The position numbers and the translations under genes were made by a program. A DNA stretch of 6,369 bases from Saprospiraceae bacterium (GTDB lineage: Bacteria > Bacteroidota > Bacteroidia > Chitinophagales > Saprospiraceae). The notes beneath the pieces were generated by a model that had not been told where the DNA came from, made no database searches, and saw only the letters and a list, made by a program, of their open reading frames with translations. This document shows positions 1-5,664 of the stretch, one piece after another. Within the stretch, counting starts at the first letter, position 1, and every line of letters begins with the position of its first letter. Where the stretch lies: positions 1 to 6,369 of the forward strand of contig JADZFI010000182.1 of assembly GCA_020850025.1 (NCBI GenBank), written 5' to 3'.

Positions 1-1029
1 ATGTCACGTTTCCTGGGATTGTTCCTGATCTATAGTGTTACCCCCTTTGCTGTATTTGGCCAGGCACATGCCGATTGTGTCGCGGCTATGGATATCTGTG
101 AAAAGAAAAAGCTGACCATCCAAAGCGCTGGTGGAGAAGGCGCCAACCGGACAGAAGCCGATTTTATCGCCTGTTTTATGAGCAGCGAAAACAAAGGGCA
201 GGCAGAAGAAAACTCCACCTGGATCAAGTTCGATATTGCCGAAAGTGGTACTCTTAGCTTTACCATTACGCCGCACAAAGCCGATGATGATCTGGACTTC
301 GTAGTGTATCGCTCTCTCGACGGCAGTTGCAAGAACATGAAAATTGTTCGGTGCAACGCTGCGGGCGACCCCTCTGATTGGGCGTCTCATAGCAGATGCC
401 TGGGCAAAACCGGGCTTCGAAACGGCGAAACCGATTCGAGTGAGGATGCTGGCTGTAACGACTCCGACGATAATGCCTGGCTGGCGCCGCTCAATGTGCT
501 TAAAGGGGAAAAATATATTCTTTTGGTCAGCAATGTTACCACCAAAGGCCCGGGATTTGACATTGAATTTAGCGGAACAGCCTTGCTTCCCTGCGAACGC
601 AACAAACCTATTGCTTCGGCTACGCCAAAACCAGCTAAACCAAAGCCCAAACCTGCAACCGTTGCTGCCAAACCCGCCCCCGTGCAAATTGGCGGTAGAA
701 AAGTGGAGGTAGGAGAAGAGCTAAAAGTAAAAAGCCGGAAAATCAAGGTCAAGCTGTGGGACAGTCAGGTGCAGGACGGCGATATTATTTCCGTTTATCT
801 GAACGATAAGAAAGTGATTGACCACATTTACCTCACGCTGAAACCCCAGGAATTCGACATTGAACTTCCTGAAGGCAAAGTGCATTACCTCACGGTGTAT
901 GCCGACGATTTCGGTAAAGCAGAACCCAACACGGCCATGGTGATGATCTATGACGGCGCCAAGGAACAGACTATCGACCTGGTTGCCGGCAGGAGTAAGC
1001 AGGAGAGCGTCAAGATTGTTGCTGAATAG
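1..1029 (+). CDS. Secreted two-domain cysteine-rich protein (Bacteroidota-type, function unknown)
   Basis: This 342-residue exported protein starts with a hydrophobic signal peptide (residues about 1-22, ending near VFGQA). Residues about 26-198 look like a beta-sandwich of the PPC/CUB-like kind. They carry eight cysteines (26, 33, 58, 110, 118, 133, 152, 198), enough for four disulfides, and acidic stretches such as DDDLD (95-99) and DSDDN (154-158) that could bind calcium. A Lys/Pro/Ala-rich linker (about 206-228) leads to a second beta-rich domain (about 233-342) with the pattern WDSQVQDGDIISVYLND. From memory, both halves resemble conserved secreted proteins of Saprospiraceae and relatives; no enzymatic function is known to me. 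The ATG is the first base of the window, so an upstream in-frame start cannot be excluded, although the signal peptide looks complete. The last 20 bp overlap the convergent mqnB. A surface or cell-envelope role is inference. Confidence 0.85.
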   Translation: MSRFLGLFLIYSVTPFAVFGQAHADCVAAMDICEKKKLTIQSAGGEGANRTEADFIACFMSSENKGQAEENSTWIKFDIAESGTLSFTITPHKADDDLDFVVYRSLDGSCKNMKIVRCNAAGDPSDWASHSRCLGKTGLRNGETDSSEDAGCNDSDDNAWLAPLNVLKGEKYILLVSNVTTKGPGFDIEFSGTALLPCERNKPIASATPKPAKPKPKPATVAAKPAPVQIGGRKVEVGEELKVKSRKIKVKLWDSQVQDGDIISVYLNDKKVIDHIYLTLKPQEFDIELPEGKVHYLTVYADDFGKAEPNTAMVMIYDGAKEQTIDLVAGRSKQESVKIVAE

Positions 1030-1672
1030 TTTCCAGGATTTGAATGAGCACCTTGTTCAAGTTATTGATGGCAAGCGGCAATTCCCAGGCTTCCCGGTTG
1101 CGCGGCTCTACCCTATTCGAAATGCTTCTTATTTCGGCAAAGTGAGCTCCTGCGGCCAGACAGGCATAAAAAAAAGCAGCGCCTTCCATACTCTCAACTT
1201 CGGCATCCGGATATTTTGTCCGGATAAGCTCAATAGAAGCGGTACTGCCATGCACTTTGTGAACCGTAAGTCCTTTGCAGGTGGTTAGAGATGGCAGAGG
1301 CGGATGTGGATTGGACATCAGGGCATACGGCCAAAGCCCCATTTCTTCAACATCGGTAAAACGCCCGTCGGACTCTTCCACGCCCAGATCACCAAAGCGT
1401 TCCTGTACCACCTGAACCACGGTTCCCAGGGGTAAATTCGGAGAAAAGGCGCCGGCAATACCGGCATTGATCACCCAGTCGGGTTTTTCGCGGGAGAGTA
1501 GCCAGCCAAGGTGAAAAGCGGTGGCTGTAACCCCAACACCAGTGACCAGCAATTGTACCGTCAGGGAGCCATTTTGATAAACACTGTCTGTTTTTTGCTG
1601 AAATTGGGCATCAATCCAGGTCTTTAACGGGGCAATTTCAAATGGAGTTGCAGCAACGATTAGCAAGTGCAT
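1010..1672 (-). CDS. mqnB: Futalosine hydrolase (menaquinone biosynthesis)
   Basis: The 220-residue protein belongs to the purine nucleoside phosphorylase/MTA-SAH nucleosidase fold and matches the futalosine hydrolase branch. It would remove hypoxanthine from futalosine to give dehypoxanthine futalosine in the alternative (mqn) menaquinone route, in the cytosol. Visible signatures are VAATPFE at 6-12 (Glu12 at the place of the nucleosidase general acid), VTGVGVTAT at 43-51, NAGIAGAF at 69-76, VESMEGAA at 159-166 (nucleoside-binding Met-Glu), and SISNRVEPRNREAW at 183-196, which I recognise as typical of MqnB rather than of MTA/SAH nucleosidase. Length is normal for the family. The start MHLLIVAATPFE fits the usual N terminus. 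It follows the small minus-strand gene by 10 bp, so the two are probably co-transcribed. Its 3' end overlaps the convergent secreted-protein gene by 20 bp. Confidence 0.92.
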   Translation of the reverse strand: MHLLIVAATPFEIAPLKTWIDAQFQQKTDSVYQNGSLTVQLLVTGVGVTATAFHLGWLLSREKPDWVINAGIAGAFSPNLPLGTVVQVVQERFGDLGVEESDGRFTDVEEMGLWPYALMSNPHPPLPSLTTCKGLTVHKVHGSTASIELIRTKYPDAEVESMEGAAFFYACLAAGAHFAEIRSISNRVEPRNREAWELPLAINNLNKVLIQILETIQQQS

Positions 1673-1682
1673 TGTAATTAAA

Positions 1683-1946
1683 TTAATTTACTTTGCAGAA
1701 GGAATTTGAGTATGAGCCTCCTTCTTGGTACCATTTTTTCAATGCATCAGCCCTGTGTATCAGCGTCTCCTCAACATTTGATTTGTCACATAATACCCAT
1801 AAGGCTCTATATGCTTCAATTCTGAAGGGTGCAATAGATCTTCGAAGTTCATAGTGTTCTCGGCGTTCTGCCAATACCCACTGAAGTAAAAAACCAAATG
1901 CGCCACCTACTAACAACAGCAAAACATTGATGGTCAGATCACTCAT
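1683..1946 (-). CDS. Small membrane-anchored protein, probably C-terminally truncated
   Basis: This is an 87-residue protein. It has one N-terminal transmembrane helix (about residues 6-25, INVLLLLVGGAFGFLLQWVL) followed by a charged cytoplasmic segment, ERREHYELRRS, and then RIEAYRALWVLCD and KKWYQEGG. The order of TM helix, R(I/L)EAYxxLW motif and WYxxGG motif resembles longer hypothetical membrane-tethered proteins (about 150-200 residues) that I recall from many bacteria. Here the chain stops soon after the WYxxGG motif with an unrelated-looking tail (SYSNSFCKVN), and mqnB begins 10 bp later. It may therefore be a decayed or shortened copy; this is inference from memory of the family. No function can be assigned. 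It appears to be the first gene of a two-gene minus-strand unit with mqnB. A/T content at its 3' end is higher than in its neighbours. Confidence 0.6.
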   Translation of the reverse strand: MSDLTINVLLLLVGGAFGFLLQWVLAERREHYELRRSIAPFRIEAYRALWVLCDKSNVEETLIHRADALKKWYQEGGSYSNSFCKVN

Positions 1947-2017
1947 ATTAACTGATTTTGGTGTTATCTTTTAACTAGAGGTTTCCGTTGAGATAAATCG
2001 GGGTCAAAATTGATAAC

Positions 2018-2629
2018 ATGTTTGATAATTTTGGCCGATTAAAAACAAATATGCTTGAATTAATTCAACGTCTTGACATTAAGGTATTTCAGTTGATCAA
2101 CACTGGGCTATCCAACCCTCTCTTTGATGCCGTGCTACCCTGGTGCCGTGAAAAATGGTTCTGGATGCCTGCGTACTGGTTTGTAGCGGCCTTTTCCCTG
2201 CTAAACTTTGGAAAGAAGGGCTGGATCATCATCCTCGGGATGGTGCTCTCCGCCGGGCTGGCTGATTTTACCAGTAGCAGCATCATTAAAAAAAATGTGC
2301 AACGCTTACGCCCTTGTAACGACCTGGAGCGGGTGGAAAGTATTACCGTCCGGGTGCCCTGCGGCAGTGGATACAGTTTCACCTCCAGTCATGCAGCCAA
2401 TCACTTTGCCGTAGCGGTATTTTTGATCGGTTTTTTAGGCAACCTTGCGCGCTGGGTAAAGCCGGTTGCCCTCTCCTGGGCTGCTCTCATTGCCTTTTCA
2501 CAGGTATATGTTGGGGTGCATTACCCGATCGATGTTACCATGGGAGGTTTACTGGGCGCCTTGATTGGCTGGTTGGTGGTTAGAAGCCTTGGAACCTTTA
2601 AGGTCCGCTTATTTGGAGCGAAAATCTAA
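2018..2629 (+). CDS. PAP2-family membrane phosphatase
   Basis: The 203-residue integral membrane protein carries the three phosphatidic acid phosphatase type 2 signatures. C1 is K91-(x6)-R98-P99, C2 is SSH (123-125) with the nucleophile-orienting histidine, and C3 is S161-Q162-VYVGV-H168-YPI-D172. In C3 the usual arginine after serine is glutamine. Hydrophobic segments lie at about 49-63, 68-86, 127-143, 149-162 and 173-189. Family members remove phosphate from lipids such as undecaprenyl diphosphate, phosphatidylglycerol phosphate or phosphatidate on the outer face of the inner membrane; the substrate here cannot be told. The start is uncertain: the second ATG at 2051 gives MLELIQRLDIKVFQLIN, the more typical family N terminus, and is preceded by an A-rich stretch. 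A TAATTTTG element at 2026-2033, resembling a Bacteroidota -7 box but lacking a spaced -33 partner, also lies between the two ATGs. Confidence 0.9.
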   Translation: MFDNFGRLKTNMLELIQRLDIKVFQLINTGLSNPLFDAVLPWCREKWFWMPAYWFVAAFSLLNFGKKGWIIILGMVLSAGLADFTSSSIIKKNVQRLRPCNDLERVESITVRVPCGSGYSFTSSHAANHFAVAVFLIGFLGNLARWVKPVALSWAALIAFSQVYVGVHYPIDVTMGGLLGALIGWLVVRSLGTFKVRLFGAKI

Positions 2630-2718
2630 ACTTGCTGTAATTTAGGCCCGGTTATTGAAACGCTTTGACTTATCACTCCTTTCTCTGAATCAACTTTTCT
2701 GACTTTTCGGTTTAATTC

Positions 2719-3153
2719 ATGAAACACCTTTTCAGATTTTCTTTCCTTACCCTATTGTTGGTACTGTCGTCCAGACTCTCTGCGCAAACGCTGAAAGCCG
2801 TAGATAATTCACAGAATGCGGGTAAAGTGGAATGGCTGGATCGCCAAATTACCACCGGAAACGTACCATTTGGCGCTCCGGTTACCGGCGAATTCCGCTT
2901 TAAAAATGTCAGCACTGAAAATTTATTGATCTTACAGGTAAAGAGTACCTGTCATTGTACCGTTACGGATTGGGATCGAAACCCGGTTGCTCCCGGACAA
3001 ACCGGCGTTATCAAAGTGAGCTATGATGGCCAGAAAGAAGGCGATTTCTACCGCATCGTTTCGGTTTTAACGAATTTTGATTCCATGCAAAGTGTTCCAC
3101 TTGCCCTCACTGGCAAGGTGGACAAAAAACCGGAAGTCAGCAGCAACGACTGA
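2719..3153 (+). CDS. Secreted DUF1573 protein with CHC motif
   Basis: The 144-residue protein has a signal peptide (about 1-23, LLLVLSSRLSAQ) followed by one immunoglobulin-like beta-sandwich of the DUF1573 type. Diagnostic stretches are FGAPVTGEFRFKNVSTENLLI (51-71), STCHCTV (76-82, cysteines 78 and 80), the proline-rich turn NPVAPGQTGVIKVSYD (88-103), and a final strand ending VPLALTGKV. DUF1573 proteins are abundant, mostly uncharacterised exported proteins of Bacteroidota; the closely spaced CxC pair is usual in the family, and a structural or redox role is unproven. The start codon is the only one giving a signal peptide. A weak promoter-like pair (TTTG at 2612-2615, 22 bp, TAATTTAG at 2638-2645) overlaps the end of the PAP2 gene. 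The DoxX-like gene follows after 47 bp, so co-transcription is plausible. A weak 7-bp stem overlaps the stop codon ahead of a T run. Confidence 0.88.
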   Translation: MKHLFRFSFLTLLLVLSSRLSAQTLKAVDNSQNAGKVEWLDRQITTGNVPFGAPVTGEFRFKNVSTENLLILQVKSTCHCTVTDWDRNPVAPGQTGVIKVSYDGQKEGDFYRIVSVLTNFDSMQSVPLALTGKVDKKPEVSSND

Positions 3154-3200
3154 TTTTTTTGACCAGTTGATTATCTTGCGGCCTGTCAATACCTGCTGTT

Positions 3201-3599
3201 ATGGACTTGCTTGCTAAAAACTTCCCGCTGTTATTCATTACGGCCTTTTTTGCCATACTTTTCCTGCAATCCGGGCTGGATAAGTTGTTTCATTACCAGG
3301 ATAATCTGACCTACTTCAAGGATCATTTCAGGCAAAGCCCGCTCCGTTCTGTAACCGGGCTTCTGATGCCAGTCATTACCGTGCTGGAGTTACTGGCCGG
3401 ACTTGTTTCCGCAGCCGTATTTTTGTACATCCTGTTTCTGGGGAGTTGTACTTTTGGTCTGTTAAGTCCGGCAATTTCCGGGCTGGCCTTGCTTGCCTTG
3501 TTTTTTGGTCAGCGTTTGGCCAAGGACTATGGCGGGGCGGCATCACTTGTACCCTATTTTTTGGTAGCCGTATTTGGGCTCTGGCTATTTATTGGATAA
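3201..3599 (+). CDS. DoxX-like four-helix inner-membrane protein
   Basis: The 132-residue hydrophobic protein has about four membrane helices (about 8-26, 51-72, 74-103 containing a break, and 113-131). It carries a DoxX-type signature just after helix 1: FLQSGLDKLFHYQDNLTYF (21-39), that is, a Gly-x-x-Lys-(aromatic) pattern followed by a polar, aromatic-rich loop. Length is typical of DoxX/MauE-like proteins. The DoxX superfamily includes quinol- or thiol-linked membrane proteins, but most members have no known activity and none can be assigned here. One cysteine (83) lies in a membrane segment. It sits 47 bp downstream of the DUF1573 gene on the same strand and may share its transcript. A joint envelope or redox role for the pair is a guess. 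A 172-bp gap with cas6 promoter candidates follows. Confidence 0.82.
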   Translation: MDLLAKNFPLLFITAFFAILFLQSGLDKLFHYQDNLTYFKDHFRQSPLRSVTGLLMPVITVLELLAGLVSAAVFLYILFLGSCTFGLLSPAISGLALLALFFGQRLAKDYGGAASLVPYFLVAVFGLWLFIG

Positions 3600-3674
3600 T
3601 TGTACCTCTGATAGTGGGTAACCACAAAACTTTATTCAGAGAGAAGGTAATTGATTCGAAAATTGAAAAAATTC

Positions 3675-3704
3675 TTGAAATACCGACAGGGTTGTGTACT
3701 TTTC
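3675..3704 (+). promoter_or_regulatory. Candidate promoter for cas6
   Basis: TTG at 3675-3677 is followed after 19 bp by TACTTTTC at 3697-3704, one mismatch from the Bacteroidota -7 consensus TAnnTTTG and at the expected spacing. Transcription would start near 3711, giving a leader of about 60 nt. This is a motif match only. Confidence 0.35.
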
Positions 3705-3742
3705 GGGCTGAAAACGAAATTTTCAAACTATACAGGGAAAAC

Positions 3743-3762
3743 TTTAATCTTCTTTTAATCTT
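3743..3762 (+). repeat. Two direct copies of a 9-mer ahead of cas6
   Basis: TTTAATCTT occurs at 3743-3751 and again at 3754-3762, a period of 11 bp (about one helical turn), ending 9 bp before the cas6 ATG. It lies in the predicted 5' leader. It could be a protein-binding site, a translation-initiation feature, or simple A/T-rich leader sequence. The convergent gene on the other side of cas6 has a similar TTAATCTTAATCTT stretch just before its start codon. Confidence 0.4.
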
Positions 3763-3771
3763 TAGCGAAGT

Positions 3772-4671
3772 ATGCGCATACAATTTACCCTATCGTGCCA
3801 GAAGGGAACCATAATACCCATCAACTATCAATCGGAAATCTCTAATTGGGTTTTCAGCGTCCTGTCCATGGCAAGCCCGGAGATGTCGACCTGGGCACAA
3901 AAGCGCGGTTTCGACTTCGCATCCCGAACATTCAAGCTCTTCACGTTTAGCCCACTGGCCATTTATCCATATGAGATGGATCAGGTGAAGCAAGAGTTCA
4001 AGTTACAAGGCAATCAGGTCAAGTTGACCTTTTCAGCGTATATAGACCCCTCCTTTGAGCAACAGATCATTCAGTTGTTCAGGCAAACGCCCCTTTCTCT
4101 TGGCGTTTTCGAGCAACAGCCGGCCAAATTTGAAGTAAAACACTGGCAGGTTCTGCCGCCTCCGGGGTTTAAGGAGGTAATGCAGTTCAAAGCAAGTTCT
4201 CCTATCTCCGTCACTAATGTGGATGAGGAAAAGCCCCTGGCCAATCCTTACCTAATGCCGGATAACCCGGATTACGATGTAAGCTTTTTCACCCATGCGG
4301 TGCGCAGGTTTAAGGCAGCACAACTGTACAAATCACTGGCAGCCTTAAAATTGCTTGATCCTTCTTTCCCCATGAATTTCAGATTGTTTGGTCAATCAAA
4401 GTCAAGGCTTATCCACCTTAAGCCCAATTCAGACGGGATTCAGCAGTTGCGCGGTTTTGTGTATGATTTCGAAATCTCTATGCCAATACCCCTCATGGAG
4501 TTTTGCTATTACACCGGTTTTGGCGAATACCCTCAACTTGGATTCGGATTCGTAGAAATTCGGGAAAAGGACAAGGAAAAAAGCACGTACGGAGGAGGTG
4601 GGCAAAACAAACCTCCTCATCATCAGGGCCATGGAAATCCACACCAGGGCCACCACAGAAATCAGCACTGA
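3772..4671 (+). CDS. cas6: Cas6-family CRISPR RNA endoribonuclease, stand-alone, with His-rich tail
   Basis: The 299-residue protein matches the Cas6 double-ferredoxin (RAMP) layout. The N-terminal strand MRIQFTLS leads to IPINYQSEISNWVFSVL (15-31) and the conserved FKLFTFSPL (54-62), and the family's glycine-rich loop G249-F-G251-EYPQL-G257-F-G259 followed by VEI closes the core. Cas6 normally cuts CRISPR precursor RNA at each repeat. The usual catalytic histidine lies after helix 1, in a pattern like FLHxxGF. Here the matching segment reads WAQKRGF (41-47) with Gln43, and no histidine occurs before residue 124. Residues 271-299 form an extra tail rich in Gly, Pro, Gln and His (seven His), containing the imperfect repeat HQGHGNPH/HQGHHRNQH. 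No other cas gene and no repeat array lies in the window. The start at 3772 fits the family N terminus. It may bind crRNA in trans without cutting, use other residues, or act outside CRISPR. Family assignment is firm; activity is open. Confidence 0.9.
   Translation: MRIQFTLSCQKGTIIPINYQSEISNWVFSVLSMASPEMSTWAQKRGFDFASRTFKLFTFSPLAIYPYEMDQVKQEFKLQGNQVKLTFSAYIDPSFEQQIIQLFRQTPLSLGVFEQQPAKFEVKHWQVLPPPGFKEVMQFKASSPISVTNVDEEKPLANPYLMPDNPDYDVSFFTHAVRRFKAAQLYKSLAALKLLDPSFPMNFRLFGQSKSRLIHLKPNSDGIQQLRGFVYDFEISMPIPLMEFCYYTGFGEYPQLGFGFVEIREKDKEKSTYGGGGQNKPPHHQGHGNPHQGHHRNQH
4621..4668 (+). repeat. Imperfect tandem repeat encoding the His-rich end of Cas6
   Basis: Two units, codons 284-291 and 291-299, encode HQGHGNPH and HQGHHRNQH and share one His codon. 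At the DNA level they differ by a few substitutions and one extra CAC codon. This looks like a local duplication that lengthened the C terminus. Conservation in relatives would show whether the tail matters. Confidence 0.6.
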
Positions 4672-5478
4672 TCAACGGCAAACTTTCATATAAGTGCCGG
4701 TATCCCAATTAAAAGCATACCGTTCCACCATATTGGCAGGAACGGATCGCTCCACGTCGTCGTCTGGCTGTGTTCCCTGTGTTACCAGATCAAACTCCCA
4801 CCATCCTGATACTGTTTCCACGGATGGAAGCAATTGAATGGCTTTATCATAGGAATAGGCGCGCTCTGACTCCTCCCCCCACGCACCCAGATTATCTTCG
4901 TGGATGGTCAGGTTAAACACCCTTTCCATATTATCCAGGTTGATGATGGTCATGTATTCTGCATAAATACCCTGGCCCATCCAACTCATCTCCAAACTAA
5001 GGCAGGTTTGATTCTCGCCGAATTTTGCCAACCCAACCTCGCCCCCCAAGCCATGACTGCCCAGGGTGGTGAAGTGCTTGTCGAACCGCTCTATTCCCCA
5101 TTCATTGAACAGATTCTTCTCGAATATGGCAATGCTCAGCAACACCCCGCAGCTGTGACAGTCGTCGAGTTTCCCTTCCTTGTAATGGGATGTTTCAAAA
5201 ACAGCCACAGCTTTATTAATACCCAAAGCTTCATAAAACAGTATGGTATCTAACCGGGTATGGATCCAGCCATCATCGGATACATTGGCCGCCAATTCGT
5301 CTTCAAAAGTTATGGGCTCCCACAATGCCTCACCATCTGTAGTTATGGAATCCGCATCGAACAGGGTGACAATTAAATCAAGTTTGTCCTCTAAATTGAA
5401 AGAGAAGGAAGGGCTGTTTTGGGCAAAAAGTGAAGCAGTAAGAATGAAACAACCGGTAATCAGGAATAATTTTTTCAT
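4672..5478 (-). CDS. Secreted protein of unknown function with CHSC motif
   Basis: The 268-residue protein begins with a typical Bacteroidota signal peptide, MKKLFLITGCFILTASLFAQ, cleaved near residue 20. A longer reading from 5514 adds 12 residues, but it would begin upstream of the promoter -7 element, so 5478 is preferred. The mature part has no transmembrane segment and no domain I can name with certainty. Notable patches are DDCHSCGVLLSIAIFEK (105-121, cysteines 107 and 110), GSHGLGGEVGLAKFG (140-154), LSLEMSWMGQGIYAEYMTIINL (160-181) and a tryptophan-rich SGWWEFDLVTQGT (224-236). Further cysteines at 159 and 267 could form disulfides. The His/Cys pattern followed by a Gly-rich stretch recalls uncharacterised exported proteins with a CHAC-like motif (weak memory). 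Its stop abuts the cas6 stop directly. It has its own promoter at 5503-5532 with a palindrome at the -33 element, suggesting regulation. Confidence 0.82.
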   Translation of the reverse strand: MKKLFLITGCFILTASLFAQNSPSFSFNLEDKLDLIVTLFDADSITTDGEALWEPITFEDELAANVSDDGWIHTRLDTILFYEALGINKAVAVFETSHYKEGKLDDCHSCGVLLSIAIFEKNLFNEWGIERFDKHFTTLGSHGLGGEVGLAKFGENQTCLSLEMSWMGQGIYAEYMTIINLDNMERVFNLTIHEDNLGAWGEESERAYSYDKAIQLLPSVETVSGWWEFDLVTQGTQPDDDVERSVPANMVERYAFNWDTGTYMKVCR

Positions 5479-5502
5479 GAGCAAGATTAAGATTAAGAAG
5501 GG

Positions 5503-5532
5503 CAAAAATAACACAACGCAGGCACTGACAAA
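5503..5532 (-). promoter_or_regulatory. Bacteroidota-type promoter for the secreted CHSC protein gene
   Basis: Read on the minus strand, TTTG (5532-5529) is followed after 18 bp by TATTTTTG (5510-5503). This matches both elements of the sigma-ABfr-type consensus (TTTG, then TAnnTTTG) at good spacing. Transcription would start near 5497, about 20 nt before the ATG at 5478, with no Shine-Dalgarno site. This also argues against the upstream ATG at 5514. Confidence 0.6.
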
Positions 5533-5544
5533 CCCGAATCGGGT
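5532..5544. promoter_or_regulatory. 13-bp palindrome at the -33 element (possible operator)
   Basis: ACCCGA-A-TCGGGT is a perfect 6-bp inverted repeat around one central base, overlapping the first base of the TTTG element at 5529-5532. Its position suggests a binding site for a dimeric regulator. A second inverted repeat, AACGAT-6 nt-ATCGTT, follows at 5550-5567. No regulator gene is in view, so the function is inferred from position alone. Confidence 0.4.
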
Positions 5545-5549
5545 GCTTC

Positions 5550-5567
5550 AACGATGGTGCAATCGTT
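5550..5567. repeat. Inverted repeat AACGAT/ATCGTT
   Basis: AACGAT (5550-5555) and ATCGTT (5562-5567) are perfect complements separated by 6 nt. They lie between the minus-strand promoter and the riboswitch transcription unit. No T run follows on either strand, so it is not a convincing terminator. It may be a second regulator half-site pair. Confidence 0.3.
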
Positions 5568-5664
5568 AATATTTCCATAAAATGGATAAAAGCCCTTCTT
5601 TAATTGGTTCCGGCCTTCGCAACTTTGCGCCAGTTCATTACAAAACACCCTGTAACACAGGGAT

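Noticed and set aside
4..687. Long minus-strand reading frame opposite the first gene
   Set aside because: It is a shadow of the + strand gene; its product has no recognisable features, while the + frame encodes a signal peptide and patterned cysteines.
2612..2645. Promoter for the DUF1573 gene (TTTG, 22 bp, TAATTTAG)
   Set aside because: Spacing is long and the -7 element has a mismatch at a key base. Kept only as a comment in the gene entry.
3134..3160. Terminator at the end of the DUF1573 gene
   Set aside because: A 7-bp stem with a G-T pair and a 9-nt loop is weak, and part of the T run is used in the stem. It would also separate the probable DUF1573-DoxX unit.
3606..3641. Nested stems CTCTGA/TCAGAG enclosing GTGG-GTAA-CCAC after the DoxX-like gene
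   Set aside because: The stems are short, the outer loop is unpaired for 10 nt on one side, and no T run follows. Not convincing as a terminator or RNA element.
3600..3771. Possible CRISPR repeats or leader upstream of cas6
   Set aside because: No unit of 23 bp or more recurs here or elsewhere in the window. The only repeat is the pair of 9-mers at 3743-3762.
5479..5514. Twelve-residue N-terminal extension of the secreted CHSC protein
   Set aside because: The longer start lies upstream of the -7 box, and the shorter start gives a standard signal peptide.
5620..5627. Promoter of the riboswitch transcript (CAACTTTG)
   Set aside because: The position suits a start near 5634, but the first base of the -7 element is wrong and only TTTA (5599-5602) is available as a -33 element, so it is too weak to list.
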